Shown here one piece after another: positions 8,433-17,634 of a stretch of DNA of 64,000 nt (position 1 is its first letter; each line of letters starts with the position of its first letter). Origin of the DNA: Acetobacteraceae bacterium (GTDB taxonomy: Bacteria > Pseudomonadota > Alphaproteobacteria > Acetobacterales > Acetobacteraceae); NCBI GenBank assembly GCA_024280945.1, contig JAMXLO010000123.1:1-64000 (forward strand), given 5' to 3'. The translations under genes and the position numbers were made by a program. Under the pieces are notes generated by a model. That model worked only from the letters and a program-made list of their open reading frames with translations. It did no database searches and was not told where the DNA came from.

Positions 8433-10736
8433 ATGGCACCGCGAAAGGCTTTCAGACCGGCACGCATTGTTCTGTGGTCGCTTGCGGGCGTCGTCGCAGT
8501 CATCATCGTCGCCGGTATTGTCCTGGCGCTCAGCTTCGATCCCAACAGCTTCAAGCCGCGCGTGATCGCCGCGGTGAAGCAGGCGACGGGGCGCGACCTG
8601 GTGCTGCAGGGTCCGATCCGCCTCGGGCTGTCATTGAAGCCAACGCTGGTGGTGCAGGGCGCCAGCCTGTCCAACCCGTCTGGGTTCTCCCGGCCGCAAA
8701 TGGCGACGCTGGAAGAGCTCGACTTGAAGCTGGCGCTGACCCCGCTGTTGAGCCGCCGCGTGGTGGTCGATCACCTGGTGCTGGTGAAGCCCGACATCCT
8801 GCTGGAGACCAACGCGCAAGGACAGGCGAACTGGCAGTTCACGCCCGAGGGCGGCACTGCGCCGGCGCAGCAACCGGCTGCAGGCGAGGCGAAGGAGAAG
8901 TCGGCAACGCAGATCAGCATCGCCGATGTCAGCGTGAACAATGGCACGCTCGCCTGGCGCGATGACCGCAGTGGCCGCAGCGCGGTGCTGGGCATCGTCA
9001 GCCTGCGCGCCAGTGCACCGTCGGCCGACGCCAACATGCATCTCGCGGCGAACGCCACCTATAACGGCGCACCGTTTACGCTGGCTGGCGAATTTGGACC
9101 TCTGGCGCGCTTGCAGGACCCTGCTGGAACCACGCCGTGGCCGACCCAGCTGCAGGTGGAGGCAGCCGGCGCCAAGCTGACAGCAGACGGTACGATCGCG
9201 CAGCCGCTGCAAGGTCGCGGCTATGCGATGAAGGCAACGGCCAGTATCCCAGACCTGGCCGCACTCGCGCCGTTCCTTCCAGGACAGCGGCTGCTGGCGC
9301 TGCGCGATGTCAACCTGGCGGCGGAGATAGCCGACAGCGGCGGGCCGGTGCCGCGGATTTCGAGCCTGGCGCTGCATGTCGGCTCCTCTGACCTGAGCAG
9401 CAGTGTGGCCGGGTTGAAGCTCGACAAGCTGGATGTCGCCGCTGCGGCGCTGGACCAGCCGGCAAAGCTTGCGGCACAAGGAAGTCTCGGCGGATCGCCC
9501 GTCATGCTGGCCGGGACCCTTGGTGCCCCGGCTACGCTTCTGCCAGGCGGCAAGCCCGGCACGCCGCTTCCGGTCGATGTCAGTTTGCAGGCACCTGGCT
9601 CGAGCCTGAGCGTCAAGGGAAGCATCAGCACCGGCGCCGACGGACGTCCGTCAGTGCAGGCCGAATTGGCGGCGGACAACATCGATGCCGACGCAATGCG
9701 CAGCGCGCTGGCCAAGCCGCAATCCGAGCAAGGAACAGCCGCTCCTGCTGCACCGGCAGCGCCATTGCCGCCGCGCACAAGCGGCACAATGATTCCGGAC
9801 ACACCAATCCCGTTCGGGCCGCTCCGTCTGGCAGATGCCGATGTGAGGCTCAATGTTGCGCAGCTGAAGACGGGCGGCGCGCTGTACCGCGCGATTGCTG
9901 GCCATATCGTCCTGCGCAATGGCAAGCTGCAGATCGATCCGCTGTCGGCCGATCTGCTGGAAGGCCATGTCAACGCGTCGCTCAGCGCCGATGCGACGCA
10001 GCAAAATCCGCTCGTGGCGATCCGGGCGCAGATCCCAGCGCTTGCCTTGCAGCCGCTGCTGGCAGCAATGGGCAAACCCGAAGTGATCAACGGCACCTTG
10101 AACGTACAGGCTGATCTGCGTGGCGCCGGGACAACCCCGCACGCGATTGCCTCGACGTTGGACGGTTCATTCAGTGCCACCATGGGTAAGGGTACAATCG
10201 ACAATCGCCTGCTTGGCAGTACGCTCGCCTCGGTGCTGCGCGAGATCAACATGCTCGACCTGGTCGGTCGCGGCGGTACCAGCCAGGTCGAGTGCTTTGC
10301 GGCCAATGCCACAGTCAATCACGGGGTCGCCACGTTGCATTCGCTGGCCTTTGCCTCGTCCTTATTGACCATGGACGGAGGAGGCAGCGTTGATCTTGGG
10401 AGCGAAACGGTCGATCTGCGGGTCCGTCCGCAGGGGAGGGTGGCTGGCACCGAGATCGTCGTGCCGCTGCGGATCAGTGGGCCGTGGCGGTCGCCAGCGA
10501 CAGCGCCAGATGCGGCTGCGGCAGTGACTTCTAACGCTGGCAGCGTTGCAGGCGCGGTGCTTGGCCAGACGACGCCGCTTGGCGCAATCGCCGGCGCCTT
10601 GGGCGGCAAGCAGCTGCTTGGGCGCGCGGAGGGCGGTTGCGGAAGCCCACGTCCCGCGGCCAACCCGACGGCACCCCCGACGCAGGCGCCGAAGGCGCCG
10701 AATGTAGGCAATGTTCTGAAGCAGTTGTTGCGATGA
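8433..10736 (+). CDS. AsmA family inner-membrane/periplasmic protein
   Basis: This is a 767-residue AsmA-like protein. A basic N-terminus is followed by one membrane anchor (about 12-35) and a long beta-rich periplasmic region. The N-terminal AsmA signature with NSFKPRVIAAV and LEELDLKLALTPLL is present, and the C-terminal AsmA_2 region covers the MGKGTIDNRLLG area and the segment after it. Family members are thought to act in phospholipid transfer to, or assembly of, the outer membrane. The tail is Pro/Ala-rich before a final NVLKQLLR. RBS GGAGGAACG lies just before ATG 8433. It sits between the pseudouridine synthase and ATP12 genes and is probably cotranscribed with both. Confidence 0.9.
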   Translation: MAPRKAFRPARIVLWSLAGVVAVIIVAGIVLALSFDPNSFKPRVIAAVKQATGRDLVLQGPIRLGLSLKPTLVVQGASLSNPSGFSRPQMATLEELDLKLALTPLLSRRVVVDHLVLVKPDILLETNAQGQANWQFTPEGGTAPAQQPAAGEAKEKSATQISIADVSVNNGTLAWRDDRSGRSAVLGIVSLRASAPSADANMHLAANATYNGAPFTLAGEFGPLARLQDPAGTTPWPTQLQVEAAGAKLTADGTIAQPLQGRGYAMKATASIPDLAALAPFLPGQRLLALRDVNLAAEIADSGGPVPRISSLALHVGSSDLSSSVAGLKLDKLDVAAAALDQPAKLAAQGSLGGSPVMLAGTLGAPATLLPGGKPGTPLPVDVSLQAPGSSLSVKGSISTGADGRPSVQAELAADNIDADAMRSALAKPQSEQGTAAPAAPAAPLPPRTSGTMIPDTPIPFGPLRLADADVRLNVAQLKTGGALYRAIAGHIVLRNGKLQIDPLSADLLEGHVNASLSADATQQNPLVAIRAQIPALALQPLLAAMGKPEVINGTLNVQADLRGAGTTPHAIASTLDGSFSATMGKGTIDNRLLGSTLASVLREINMLDLVGRGGTSQVECFAANATVNHGVATLHSLAFASSLLTMDGGGSVDLGSETVDLRVRPQGRVAGTEIVVPLRISGPWRSPATAPDAAAAVTSNAGSVAGAVLGQTTPLGAIAGALGGKQLLGRAEGGCGSPRPAANPTAPPTQAPKAPNVGNVLKQLLR

Positions 10737-10743
10737 GGTTGAG

Positions 10744-11457
10744 TTGAGGCGCTTTTGGGATACCGTCAGAGTGGAGTCGGACAATACCGGCTACGCGATA
10801 TTGCTGGACGGCAAGCCGATGCATTTACCGAGCGGTGCAGTGTTGCGCGTGCACGCGGAACCGCTGGCGTGCGCCATCGCGGAAGAATGGCAGACGGCTG
10901 GTGGTGCGAACGGCGGCGAGATGTCATTCGAGGACACGCCGCTCACTCGCCTCGCTGGGACAGCGCAGCAGCGCATCGCGCCGGATCCTGCGCCGACTGT
11001 CGATGCGATTGCCCGTTTCGCGGAGAGTGACCTGCTGTGCTATCGGGCGGACGCGCCGGAGAAACTGGTGGCACGGCAGACGCGTGAGTGGCAGCCATGG
11101 TTGGACTGGGTAGCGACGACGTATCATGCGCCGCTGCGCGTCGGGACCGGCATCGCCTACGTGAAGCAGCATCGCGGCAGTGTGGCAGCACTGCGCAATG
11201 CCGTGGCGGAACTGGACGTTGCCGCGCTGGCAGCGCTTGGTATTGCCGTCCCGGCGTTGGGCAGCCTGGTGCTGGGGCTGGCCTTGGCAGAGCGGCAGTT
11301 GGATGCGGAAAGCGCACATGCACTGGGCGCACTCGACGAACTGTTCCAGGTTGAAGCATGGGGTGAAGACGCTGAAGCCGCTGCACGCCGCGCCTCGATC
11401 GCCGCCGATATCGCGCTGGCGGAACGCTTTCTGCACCTGACACGGCAGCGCGTATGA
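10744..11457 (+). CDS. ATP12-type F1-ATPase assembly chaperone
   Basis: The 237-residue protein belongs to the ATP12 family, which binds the F1-ATPase alpha subunit during assembly and is typical of alphaproteobacteria and mitochondria. Recognisable features are the N-terminal RRFWDTV, the [12 protein letters not shown] strand pair, the EWQ segment, and the [13 protein letters not shown] and WQPWLDW blocks. The start is a TTG at 10744, seven bases after the AsmA stop, with GATGAGG before it; no ATG/GTG alternative keeps the conserved N-terminus. Its stop overlaps the acylphosphatase ATG by four bases. Confidence 0.92.
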   Translation: MRRFWDTVRVESDNTGYAILLDGKPMHLPSGAVLRVHAEPLACAIAEEWQTAGGANGGEMSFEDTPLTRLAGTAQQRIAPDPAPTVDAIARFAESDLLCYRADAPEKLVARQTREWQPWLDWVATTYHAPLRVGTGIAYVKQHRGSVAALRNAVAELDVAALAALGIAVPALGSLVLGLALAERQLDAESAHALGALDELFQVEAWGEDAEAAARRASIAADIALAERFLHLTRQRV

Positions 11458-11729
11458 ACAGCAAGCGGCTGATCATAAGCGGGCGAGTCCAGGGCGTCGG
11501 CTATCGCGAGTGGATGGTAGAAAAAGCGCGTGTTCTCGGGGTGTCCGGGTGGGTGCGCAACCGTATCGATGGATCAGTGGAGGCGTTGGTAGCCGGCGAT
11601 ACCGCAGCGGTTGAGGAGTTGTTGCGGCTGTGCCGCCGAGGGCCACGCATGGCGGAAGTCGTGAGCATCGACGAGGACCTTGCCGATCCGCCAGAACATT
11701 TTGGCTTCCGTCAAGTACCGACAGCTTGA
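11454..11729 (+). CDS. acyP: Acylphosphatase
   Basis: This small enzyme (91 residues) hydrolyses acyl phosphates such as carbamoyl- or acetyl-phosphate. Both active-site elements are present: the phosphate-binding loop GRVQGVGYR with catalytic Arg18 and the Asn36 in [12 protein letters not shown]. Length and fold match classical acylphosphatases. The ATGA overlap with the ATP12 stop implies translational coupling and places it last in the rluC-asmA-atp12-acyP run. Confidence 0.95.
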   Translation: MNSKRLIISGRVQGVGYREWMVEKARVLGVSGWVRNRIDGSVEALVAGDTAAVEELLRLCRRGPRMAEVVSIDEDLADPPEHFGFRQVPTA

Positions 11730-11942
11730 GCCGAAGTCGAATTGGACTGTTCTGCGATTAGTTTTGCGCTGGTCGATGGCTGTTTTTGCTGACCTGTGAA
11801 TTCGACCACAAATGGCAATGCTGCAAGTGTCCAGGCGGAAAGAAGAAACGACGTCGATGTGAGGCCATTCACAGGCAGAAGTCGTTGAAACGGACATTTT
11901 CGCTTTGTGCATGGGGTCAACGTGATCCCGCGTGGAGGGAAA

Positions 11943-12170
11943 ATGATCTTAGGCACAATTGTAGTTGCTGTCGGTGCGGTCGCTCTGCCAGTTCTGAGTG
12001 GCCTCTTGCTGGCACCACGCGGCGGATACTCGGCAGCCGCACACAGCGAACGGAGCCGCAGCCGGCCTGCGAATTTGATCTTTCCAGGGCGACACCCTTG
12101 GAGAGCATCAAAAGCATGGATCGCGAGGGCGGCGGCCATCGCATTTCCAGCGCAATCAGAGATGCATTGA
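11943..12170 (+). CDS. Possible small membrane protein (75 aa)
   Basis: The ATG at 11943 follows GTGGAGGGAAA, a good ribosome-binding site. The product begins with one hydrophobic segment (ILGTIVVAVGAVALPVLSGL), typical of a signal anchor, then a basic Ser/Arg-rich tail. I recognise no family. A competing frame on the minus strand (11711-12139) also stays open but lacks a start signal, so coding here is not certain. The 213 bases between the acylphosphatase and this ORF hold nothing else that I can support. Confidence 0.35.
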   Translation: MILGTIVVAVGAVALPVLSGLLLAPRGGYSAAAHSERSRSRPANLIFPGRHPWRASKAWIARAAAIAFPAQSEMH

Positions 12171-12237
12171 TCTCAACCTGATTTCCCCGCGCTGAAGTCG
12201 ACTATAGCTGTCCAAAAGCCGCAAGGAGGAGCGTACG

Positions 12238-13383
12238 TTGGCAAAACGCGCAAACGAGGACGGCGTGCCACAATTTCCCACGCTCGCTTCCAAGCGGTCG
12301 GCGCATCTGTCCGATGCGCAGACCCTTCATAGCGCAGTACTGGGTCGATTTCTGCGATTCAGCTGCCTTGCACGCGGTGTGGGCTGCGCCGCTTTGCTGA
12401 TCCCGCGAGAGTCGCATGCGCACATCAAATGGTTCTGCGCCTACGACACGGCGGTTCCGCCGCTACCGCTCAGCGAGGTAATAACCCCGATTTTTACTAC
12501 CGTCGCAGTCGCCTTCGGTCTCTTGATGTTTCTCGCTTATGCCATCGATGCCGCAATCGGCGGATCGAAACAGGTCGAGCGCATCGACAACGCGCTCTTG
12601 CAGTGGAGGGGTCATATCGACCCTTTACTGCGTGCCACTATAGGTGCCTTTTTTGTCTCGTTGTGGACATCGGGAGGGATTATTCTAACGCCGGAATTGA
12701 AGAGTTCCAACAACGTCATTCCCTGGATCCAGTTGGGCATTGCAGCGTCGATGTTGTTCCGGCCCACCCTTATAGCGGGCGCAGCGGGAATCATGGGCCT
12801 CTACGCCTGTGGCATAGCCCGCTATGGCGCATTCCACATGATGGACTATCCGATTTTTCCTGGGCTTGCGGCCTATCTGGTGCTCACCGCGATGCCGGAC
12901 CAGAGGTCGCGCGCATCGAGCCTGCCGATTCTGTACACAAGCATCGCGCTCACGATGATGTGGGGAGCGGTCGAGAAGTTCGGCTATCCCGCCTGGACAT
13001 TCCCGCTGCTCGCGGCCCACCGGGAACTGACTCTGGGCCTGAACTTCGATTGGTTCATGGTGATTGCCGGCTTCGTTGAATTCAGTCTGGCCTTCTTCAT
13101 CCTGACGGGCACTGCCCTGCTGCGCTTGGCGTCCCTGGCGTTGCTGGCTCTGCTGACAAGTGCGGTGCCGGAATTCGGCAAAATCGACGCGGTCGGACAC
13201 GCGCTGATCATCACCGGACTGATCGTCATAATCATTGCTGGACAGCATAGCATTCAAATGCCCGTCCTGCTGTGTCGCCATGGCGTAGCGGCACGGGCCG
13301 GTACCATGACTTTGAGCTATGCCGGAACCATGGCCGGGATCTTCGTGCTATATTACGGTGCGCAGTATTTCGCGGGGCGGTAG
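12238..13383 (+). CDS. Polytopic membrane protein of unknown function (DoxX-like in character)
   Basis: The protein has 381 residues with about eight hydrophobic segments after a 60-residue N-terminal part. The start is TTG 12238 with a strong AAGGAGGA eight bases upstream. A hydrophobic stretch ends in SHAHIKWFCAYD, a His/Trp-rich motif I associate with a class of uncharacterised DoxX-like membrane proteins. Conserved-looking polar residues (ARYGAFHMMDYP, GAVEKFGYP, HALIITGL) lie in or near membrane segments and may form a metal or haem site, but that is inference. It is monocistronic and converges with uvrB, 22 bases apart. Confidence 0.8.
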   Translation: MAKRANEDGVPQFPTLASKRSAHLSDAQTLHSAVLGRFLRFSCLARGVGCAALLIPRESHAHIKWFCAYDTAVPPLPLSEVITPIFTTVAVAFGLLMFLAYAIDAAIGGSKQVERIDNALLQWRGHIDPLLRATIGAFFVSLWTSGGIILTPELKSSNNVIPWIQLGIAASMLFRPTLIAGAAGIMGLYACGIARYGAFHMMDYPIFPGLAAYLVLTAMPDQRSRASSLPILYTSIALTMMWGAVEKFGYPAWTFPLLAAHRELTLGLNFDWFMVIAGFVEFSLAFFILTGTALLRLASLALLALLTSAVPEFGKIDAVGHALIITGLIVIIIAGQHSIQMPVLLCRHGVAARAGTMTLSYAGTMAGIFVLYYGAQYFAGR

Positions 13384-13405
13384 GTGCCGTTACATGTGGA
13401 AGCAG

Positions 13406-15601
13406 TCACGGCCCTCTGCGCCGCATGCTGCCGCGGTTGCGTCGCTTGCTTGGGTCGTAGCCGCCACCGCCGGGACCCATGGGTTCCGGTGTGCGATCGC
13501 GCCGCGGACGCAGTGAGGCGCTGGGGGCCGGTGGCGGTTCCAGCCCGAGGTCCAACGCTTCCAGCCGGCGTATTTCGTCCCGCAGACGCGCTGCCGTTTC
13601 GAATTCGAGATCGGCCGCGGCGCCGCGCATGCGCTTTTCCAGATCGGCGATCGCCGATTTCAAGTCCTTGCCGACGAACTCGGCAACGCCTGTGTCCTTC
13701 ACCGGTGCGACCGTCACGTAGTCCTGCTCGAACACGCTCTCCAGCACCTTGCCGATCTGCCGCTTGATCGACACCGGCGTGATGCCATGCGCGTCGTTCC
13801 AGGCACGCTGCTTGTTGCGGCGACGCTCGGTCTCCTCGATCGCCGTACGCAGGCTGTTGGTCATGGTGTCGGCATATAGAATCACCCGGCCATCGATGTT
13901 GCGCGCAGCGCGGCCGATGGTCTGGATCAACGAGGTCTGCGATCGGAGGAACCCTTCCTTGTCGGCATCCAGAATCGCCACCAAGGCGCATTCCGGGATG
14001 TCGAGGCCCTCGCGCAGCAGGTTGATGCCCACCAGCACGTCGAACACGCCAAGGCGCAGGTCGCGAATGATCTCGATGCGCTCCAGCGTGTCGATGTCGG
14101 AGTGCAGATAGCGCACCTTCACGCCGTGTTCGGTAAGGTAGTCGGTCAGGTCCTCGGCCATGCGCTTGGTCAACGTGGTGACCAGCACGCGCTGGCCGCT
14201 TGCCGCGAGCGTGCGACATTCCGCCAGCAGGTCGTCGACCTGTCGCTCCACCGGACGCACGTCGCACACCGGGTCGATCAGCCCGGTGGGACGGATCACC
14301 TGTTCGGCGAACACGCCTTGCGTTCGCTCCATCTCCCATGGGCCAGGTGTGGCGGACACGAAGATGGTCTGCGGCCGATACGTCTCCCACTCTTCGAACT
14401 TCAGCGGACGGTTGTCGACGCAGGAGGGCAGGCGGAAGCCGAACTCTGCAAGGATGGACTTCCGGTTGAAGTCACCACGGAACATGCCGCCGAGTTGCGG
14501 CACCGTGACGTGACTCTCATCGACGATCAGCAGCGCATTCTCCGGCAGGTATTCGAACAACGTCGGCGGTGGTTCGCCAGGATTGCGCCCGGTGAGATAG
14601 CGGGAATAGTTTTCAATGCCTTTGCACGATCCCGTCGTCTCCATCATCTCGATGTCGAACGTCGTGCGTTGCTGCAGGCGTTCGGCCTCCAGCAGTTTTC
14701 CCTCCGCCGTCAGCTCGGTCAGACGCGCTTTCAATTCCACCTTTATGTCAGCGATCGCCTGCGTCAGTGTGGGCCGCGGTGTCACGTAATGGCTGTTGGC
14801 GTAAACAGTGACTTCCTGCAGCGCGGCAGTCCTTTCGCCGGTCAGTGGGTCGAATTCGTGAATTCCCTCCACTTCGTCACCGAACAGCGTGATGCGCCAG
14901 GCGCGGTCCTCGTAGTGACTCGGAAAAATGTCCACCGTCTCGCCGCGCAAACGAAAGGTGCCGCGCTGGAATGCTGCGTCGTTGCGTCGGTACTGCAGCT
15001 CGACCAGCGCCTTTGCCAGAACGTCGCGATCGATGTGGCCGCCGGTCTCCAGCTTCACCACCATGCGCGAGTACGTCTCGACCGAGCCGATACCGTAGAT
15101 ACAGGACACCGATGCGACGACCACGACGTCATTGCGCTCCAGCAGTGACTGCGTCGCCGCGTGACGCATGCGGTCGATCTGTTCGTTTATCTGCGCATCT
15201 TTTTCGATGTAGGTATCGGTGCGCGGGACGTACGCCTCGGGCTGGTAGTAGTCGTAGTACGAGACGAAGTATTCCACGGCATTGTCAGGGAAGAACTGCT
15301 TCATCTCGCCGTAGAGCTGCGCGGCCAGCGTCTTGTTCGGCGCCAGGATCAGGGTCGGCTTTTGCACCGCCTCGATCACCTTCGCCATGGTGAAGGTCTT
15401 GCCCGAGCCGGTGACGCCCAGCAGCACCTGGTCACGCTCGCCCTGGACAACACCGCTGGTGAGTTCGGCGATTGCCGTCGGCTGGTCACCGTTCGGCGCA
15501 TACTCCGACACCACCTTCAAATGCCGGGTCAGCGGCTTGGCCGGCTGCTTCTCTGGGATGAACAGCAAGTGCGGCGACGGGCGAAGCAGGGTCTGGGACA
15601 T
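13406..15601 (-). CDS. uvrB: Excinuclease ABC subunit B
   Basis: UvrB is the damage-verifying helicase-like subunit of nucleotide excision repair, working with UvrA and UvrC. The 731-residue protein has Walker A GVTGSGKT (about 62-69), the beta-hairpin region with [13 protein letters not shown], the DESH helicase motif, QTIGRAARN (motif VI) and a C-terminal UVR helical hairpin. After that follows a basic Pro/Gly/Arg-rich tail of about 50 residues not found in E. coli UvrB. The start at 15601 ([10 protein letters not shown]) is preferred; the open frame continues upstream to 16132 but overlaps the divergent gene at 15713. No SOS box was searched for computationally. Confidence 0.97.
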   Translation of the reverse strand: MSQTLLRPSPHLLFIPEKQPAKPLTRHLKVVSEYAPNGDQPTAIAELTSGVVQGERDQVLLGVTGSGKTFTMAKVIEAVQKPTLILAPNKTLAAQLYGEMKQFFPDNAVEYFVSYYDYYQPEAYVPRTDTYIEKDAQINEQIDRMRHAATQSLLERNDVVVVASVSCIYGIGSVETYSRMVVKLETGGHIDRDVLAKALVELQYRRNDAAFQRGTFRLRGETVDIFPSHYEDRAWRITLFGDEVEGIHEFDPLTGERTAALQEVTVYANSHYVTPRPTLTQAIADIKVELKARLTELTAEGKLLEAERLQQRTTFDIEMMETTGSCKGIENYSRYLTGRNPGEPPPTLFEYLPENALLIVDESHVTVPQLGGMFRGDFNRKSILAEFGFRLPSCVDNRPLKFEEWETYRPQTIFVSATPGPWEMERTQGVFAEQVIRPTGLIDPVCDVRPVERQVDDLLAECRTLAASGQRVLVTTLTKRMAEDLTDYLTEHGVKVRYLHSDIDTLERIEIIRDLRLGVFDVLVGINLLREGLDIPECALVAILDADKEGFLRSQTSLIQTIGRAARNIDGRVILYADTMTNSLRTAIEETERRRNKQRAWNDAHGITPVSIKRQIGKVLESVFEQDYVTVAPVKDTGVAEFVGKDLKSAIADLEKRMRGAAADLEFETAARLRDEIRRLEALDLGLEPPPAPSASLRPRRDRTPEPMGPGGGGYDPSKRRNRGSMRRRGP

Positions 15602-15712
15602 GGCAAGAGAGATGGGGGATTCCCGCGGCCGCGTCGAGAGGGCAGGATCGCACTCTCTGTCCTGCGCGCAGCCGCCATACCAACCCTGCGCGCGAACGCA
15701 CCGGAGGAAGCC

Positions 15713-16348
15713 ATGCCCAAGGGTCTGCTGTTCGCCTCTTTCGACTTCTCGCCCACCCAGGCCGACGAATTTCACGACTGGTACGACCTGGAGCACATCC
15801 CGGAGCGCCTGCGGGTGCCGGGCTTCCTGAATGCCGAGAGGTGGATCGGGGTGGAGAACCCGAAGATCGCCGTGGCCACCTATGACCTGGAGAATCTGGC
15901 GGTGCTGCACAGCGCGCCATACAGGGCGATCGGCTACGACAATGCCTCGGTCTGGACCAAGCGGGTCACGGCGATCGCCAAGCGGCTGCTGCGGTTCACC
16001 GGGGAGCAGGTCAAGCCGGGCGATGCTGTGGCGCCATCCGGTGCCGCTGCCCTGCTGGCGGTGTCGATGAATGTCGATCCCGCGGCCGAACACGAATTCA
16101 ACGAGTGGTACAACAGCGAGCACCTGCCGCAATTGGGCGCGGTGCCGGGTGTGCTGAGCGCGCGGCGGTACAGTTCATCCGAGGCCGATCGCGAGCGGAC
16201 GTATCTGGCGCTGTATCACCTGACCGGCCCGGAGGTGACACGCAGCGAAGCGTGGAAGAAGGCCGCCGACACGCCCTGGACACAGCGCATGCGGCCACAC
16301 TTCCGCGACCTGCTGCGGTTCGATTGCCGGCGGTACGTGCGGAAGTAG
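15713..16348 (+). CDS. Duplicated dimeric alpha/beta-barrel (EthD-like) protein
   Basis: The 211-residue protein consists of two similar ferredoxin-like halves. The first has [14 protein letters not shown] and the second [13 protein letters not shown], each starting with a beta strand (LLFASFD and LLAVSMN). Such W-Y-x-x-E-H repeats occur in small cofactor-poor oxygenase/hydrolase-like families that form dimeric alpha/beta barrels; here the tandem makes an intramolecular barrel. The conserved His in each half may be functional, but the substrate is unknown. ATG 15713 follows GGAGGAAG. The gene is divergent from uvrB (111 bases between the starts) and ends before a hairpin at 16351. Confidence 0.75.
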   Translation: MPKGLLFASFDFSPTQADEFHDWYDLEHIPERLRVPGFLNAERWIGVENPKIAVATYDLENLAVLHSAPYRAIGYDNASVWTKRVTAIAKRLLRFTGEQVKPGDAVAPSGAAALLAVSMNVDPAAEHEFNEWYNSEHLPQLGAVPGVLSARRYSSSEADRERTYLALYHLTGPEVTRSEAWKKAADTPWTQRMRPHFRDLLRFDCRRYVRK

Positions 16349-16350
16349 GG

Positions 16351-16371
16351 GCAGCCCCGCGAGGGGGCTGC
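16351..16371 (+). terminator. GC-rich hairpin after the alpha/beta-barrel gene
   Basis: GCAGCCCC-GCGA-GGGGGCTGC forms an 8-base stem with a tetraloop 2 bases after the stop at 16348. There is no T-run, so it may be a pause or mRNA-end stabiliser rather than a classic intrinsic terminator. Confidence 0.5.
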
Positions 16372-16447
16372 GGCTGCGGCGAAGACCGCAATCACACTCT
16401 CGGGGAAAATATTCCTTGACGCGCCGCTCCCACTTCGTGTTCTCTAT

Positions 16448-17122
16448 ATGTTCATGTCGGACGGGCCCAACACCGCCGCGCCTCCCCCCACCGATCCCCC
16501 GGTCACCGGGTCTGGGCGCCTCCTGGGCCTCGTCCGCAGGCTCATCGACTACGGCAACACGCTCCTGGCCACCCTCCGTCAACAGCCCTCGCCGGAAGCG
16601 CTCTTCGACATCAGCCGCTGCTTCGGCACGCTCGACGCCGCGCTGATCATCGCCCGCATCATCCGCGGCCTGCGCCTCGCCGCCGCGCTCCAGGACCGGC
16701 TGGTGCGCAACTCCCACCGCCTCGACAAGCCAAGGGCGAGCGTCGCCGCGTCCCGGCCGCCGCGCCGGTCAGGCCCAGCCTGTCCCAGGCCCGCCCCGCA
16801 TCCCGCGGACGCCGCCGATCTCGCTGCACTCCCGACACCGGAGGAAATCGCCGCCAAGATTCGCCGGCGCCCTATCGGCGCCGTTCTCGCCGACATCTGC
16901 AGCGATCTCGGCATTACGGCCAACCACCCGCTGTGGCGCGACCTGCATCAAGCCGTCATGCGTCACGGAGGCAGTTGTCTGCGCATGATCCGGGACCTCT
17001 TCCATCGCGTCCGGCTGACCAACTTCATACCGCCCGACACACCGCTCGATCCTCTGTCGCTGCTTTCCCCACAGGACGTGGCACCCAGCACATCGCTCGC
17101 AACCGGCACCGGTCCGCCCTGA
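16448..17122 (+). CDS. Conserved hypothetical protein of Acetobacteraceae type
   Basis: This 224-residue soluble protein has three parts. A Pro-rich head is followed by a helical domain (about 25-90) with LLGLVRRLIDYG and IIARIIRGLRLAAALQDRL; then comes a Pro/Arg/Ala linker and a second helical domain (about 130-205) with PTPEEIAAKIRRRPIGAVLADIC and HPLWRDLHQAVMRHGG. I have the impression of a recurring family in acetic-acid-bacterium relatives, often in several genomic copies, but no function is known to me. ATG 16448 or 16454 may be the true start. It is flanked by unrelated genes. Confidence 0.7.
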   Translation: MFMSDGPNTAAPPPTDPPVTGSGRLLGLVRRLIDYGNTLLATLRQQPSPEALFDISRCFGTLDAALIIARIIRGLRLAAALQDRLVRNSHRLDKPRASVAASRPPRRSGPACPRPAPHPADAADLAALPTPEEIAAKIRRRPIGAVLADICSDLGITANHPLWRDLHQAVMRHGGSCLRMIRDLFHRVRLTNFIPPDTPLDPLSLLSPQDVAPSTSLATGTGPP

Positions 17123-17151
17123 CCAATTGCGAGAGCAGGATCAGAACGAGT

Positions 17152-17586
17152 TCATAGATATCTGCGATATTGAACGAAGCGCGTCAGCGTCGCGACACTG
17201 TCGTAGAGCGCGCGCGCCGTCGTGTTGTTCATATCTGTGTTCCAGTAGACCCTGCTCGCTTTCGCTTCCTTGGCGCGCGCGCAGACGGCTTCCAGCAAAG
17301 CTCGTCCCGCCCCCCTTCCTCGCGCGGCTTCCGCCACGAACATGTCCTGCAGGTAGCAGATAGGGGCAATTTGCGCTGTCGAACGATGGAAAAGATAGTG
17401 CGCCAACCCGATCAAGGCATCTCCCTCTTCAGCGACAAGCGCATGAACGGGTTCGAGATCATCGAAAAAGCGCCGCCATGTCAGCTCGGTCACTTCATCA
17501 GGAACCTTGCGAGAGGTCTGGTAACCTTGCCAAAGCGGTTCCCAGCGCGGCCGGTCCATCGGCTCGACGGTCCTGACACTGAACAA
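17152..17586 (-). CDS. GNAT family N-acetyltransferase
   Basis: The 144-residue protein has a GCN5-type acetyltransferase fold. The acetyl-CoA pyrophosphate loop is ARGRGAGRALL (motif A), preceded by the strand CYLQDMFV, and the C-terminal region NTDMNNTTARALYDS matches motif B. The acceptor (amine, amino acid or polyamine) cannot be told. It lies 48 bases downstream of the metallo-beta-lactamase-like gene start region in the same orientation, but nothing else ties them functionally. Confidence 0.88.
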   Translation of the reverse strand: MFSVRTVEPMDRPRWEPLWQGYQTSRKVPDEVTELTWRRFFDDLEPVHALVAEEGDALIGLAHYLFHRSTAQIAPICYLQDMFVAEAARGRGAGRALLEAVCARAKEAKASRVYWNTDMNNTTARALYDSVATLTRFVQYRRYL

Positions 17587-17634
17587 ACTGGCCAGCTCTC
17601 TTTCTCCCCAGTCGAGCGTTCCGCAACGACTCGC

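Noticed and set aside
11711-12139. Minus-strand ORF of 142 codons after the acylphosphatase
   Set aside because: No ribosome-binding site, no recognisable domain and mixed composition; the plus-strand ORF with GGAGGGA at 11943 is slightly better supported.
15602-16132. N-terminal extension of the uvrB frame to a start at 16132
   Set aside because: It overlaps the convincing opposite-strand gene 15713-16348, and UvrB homology begins at the ATG at 15601.
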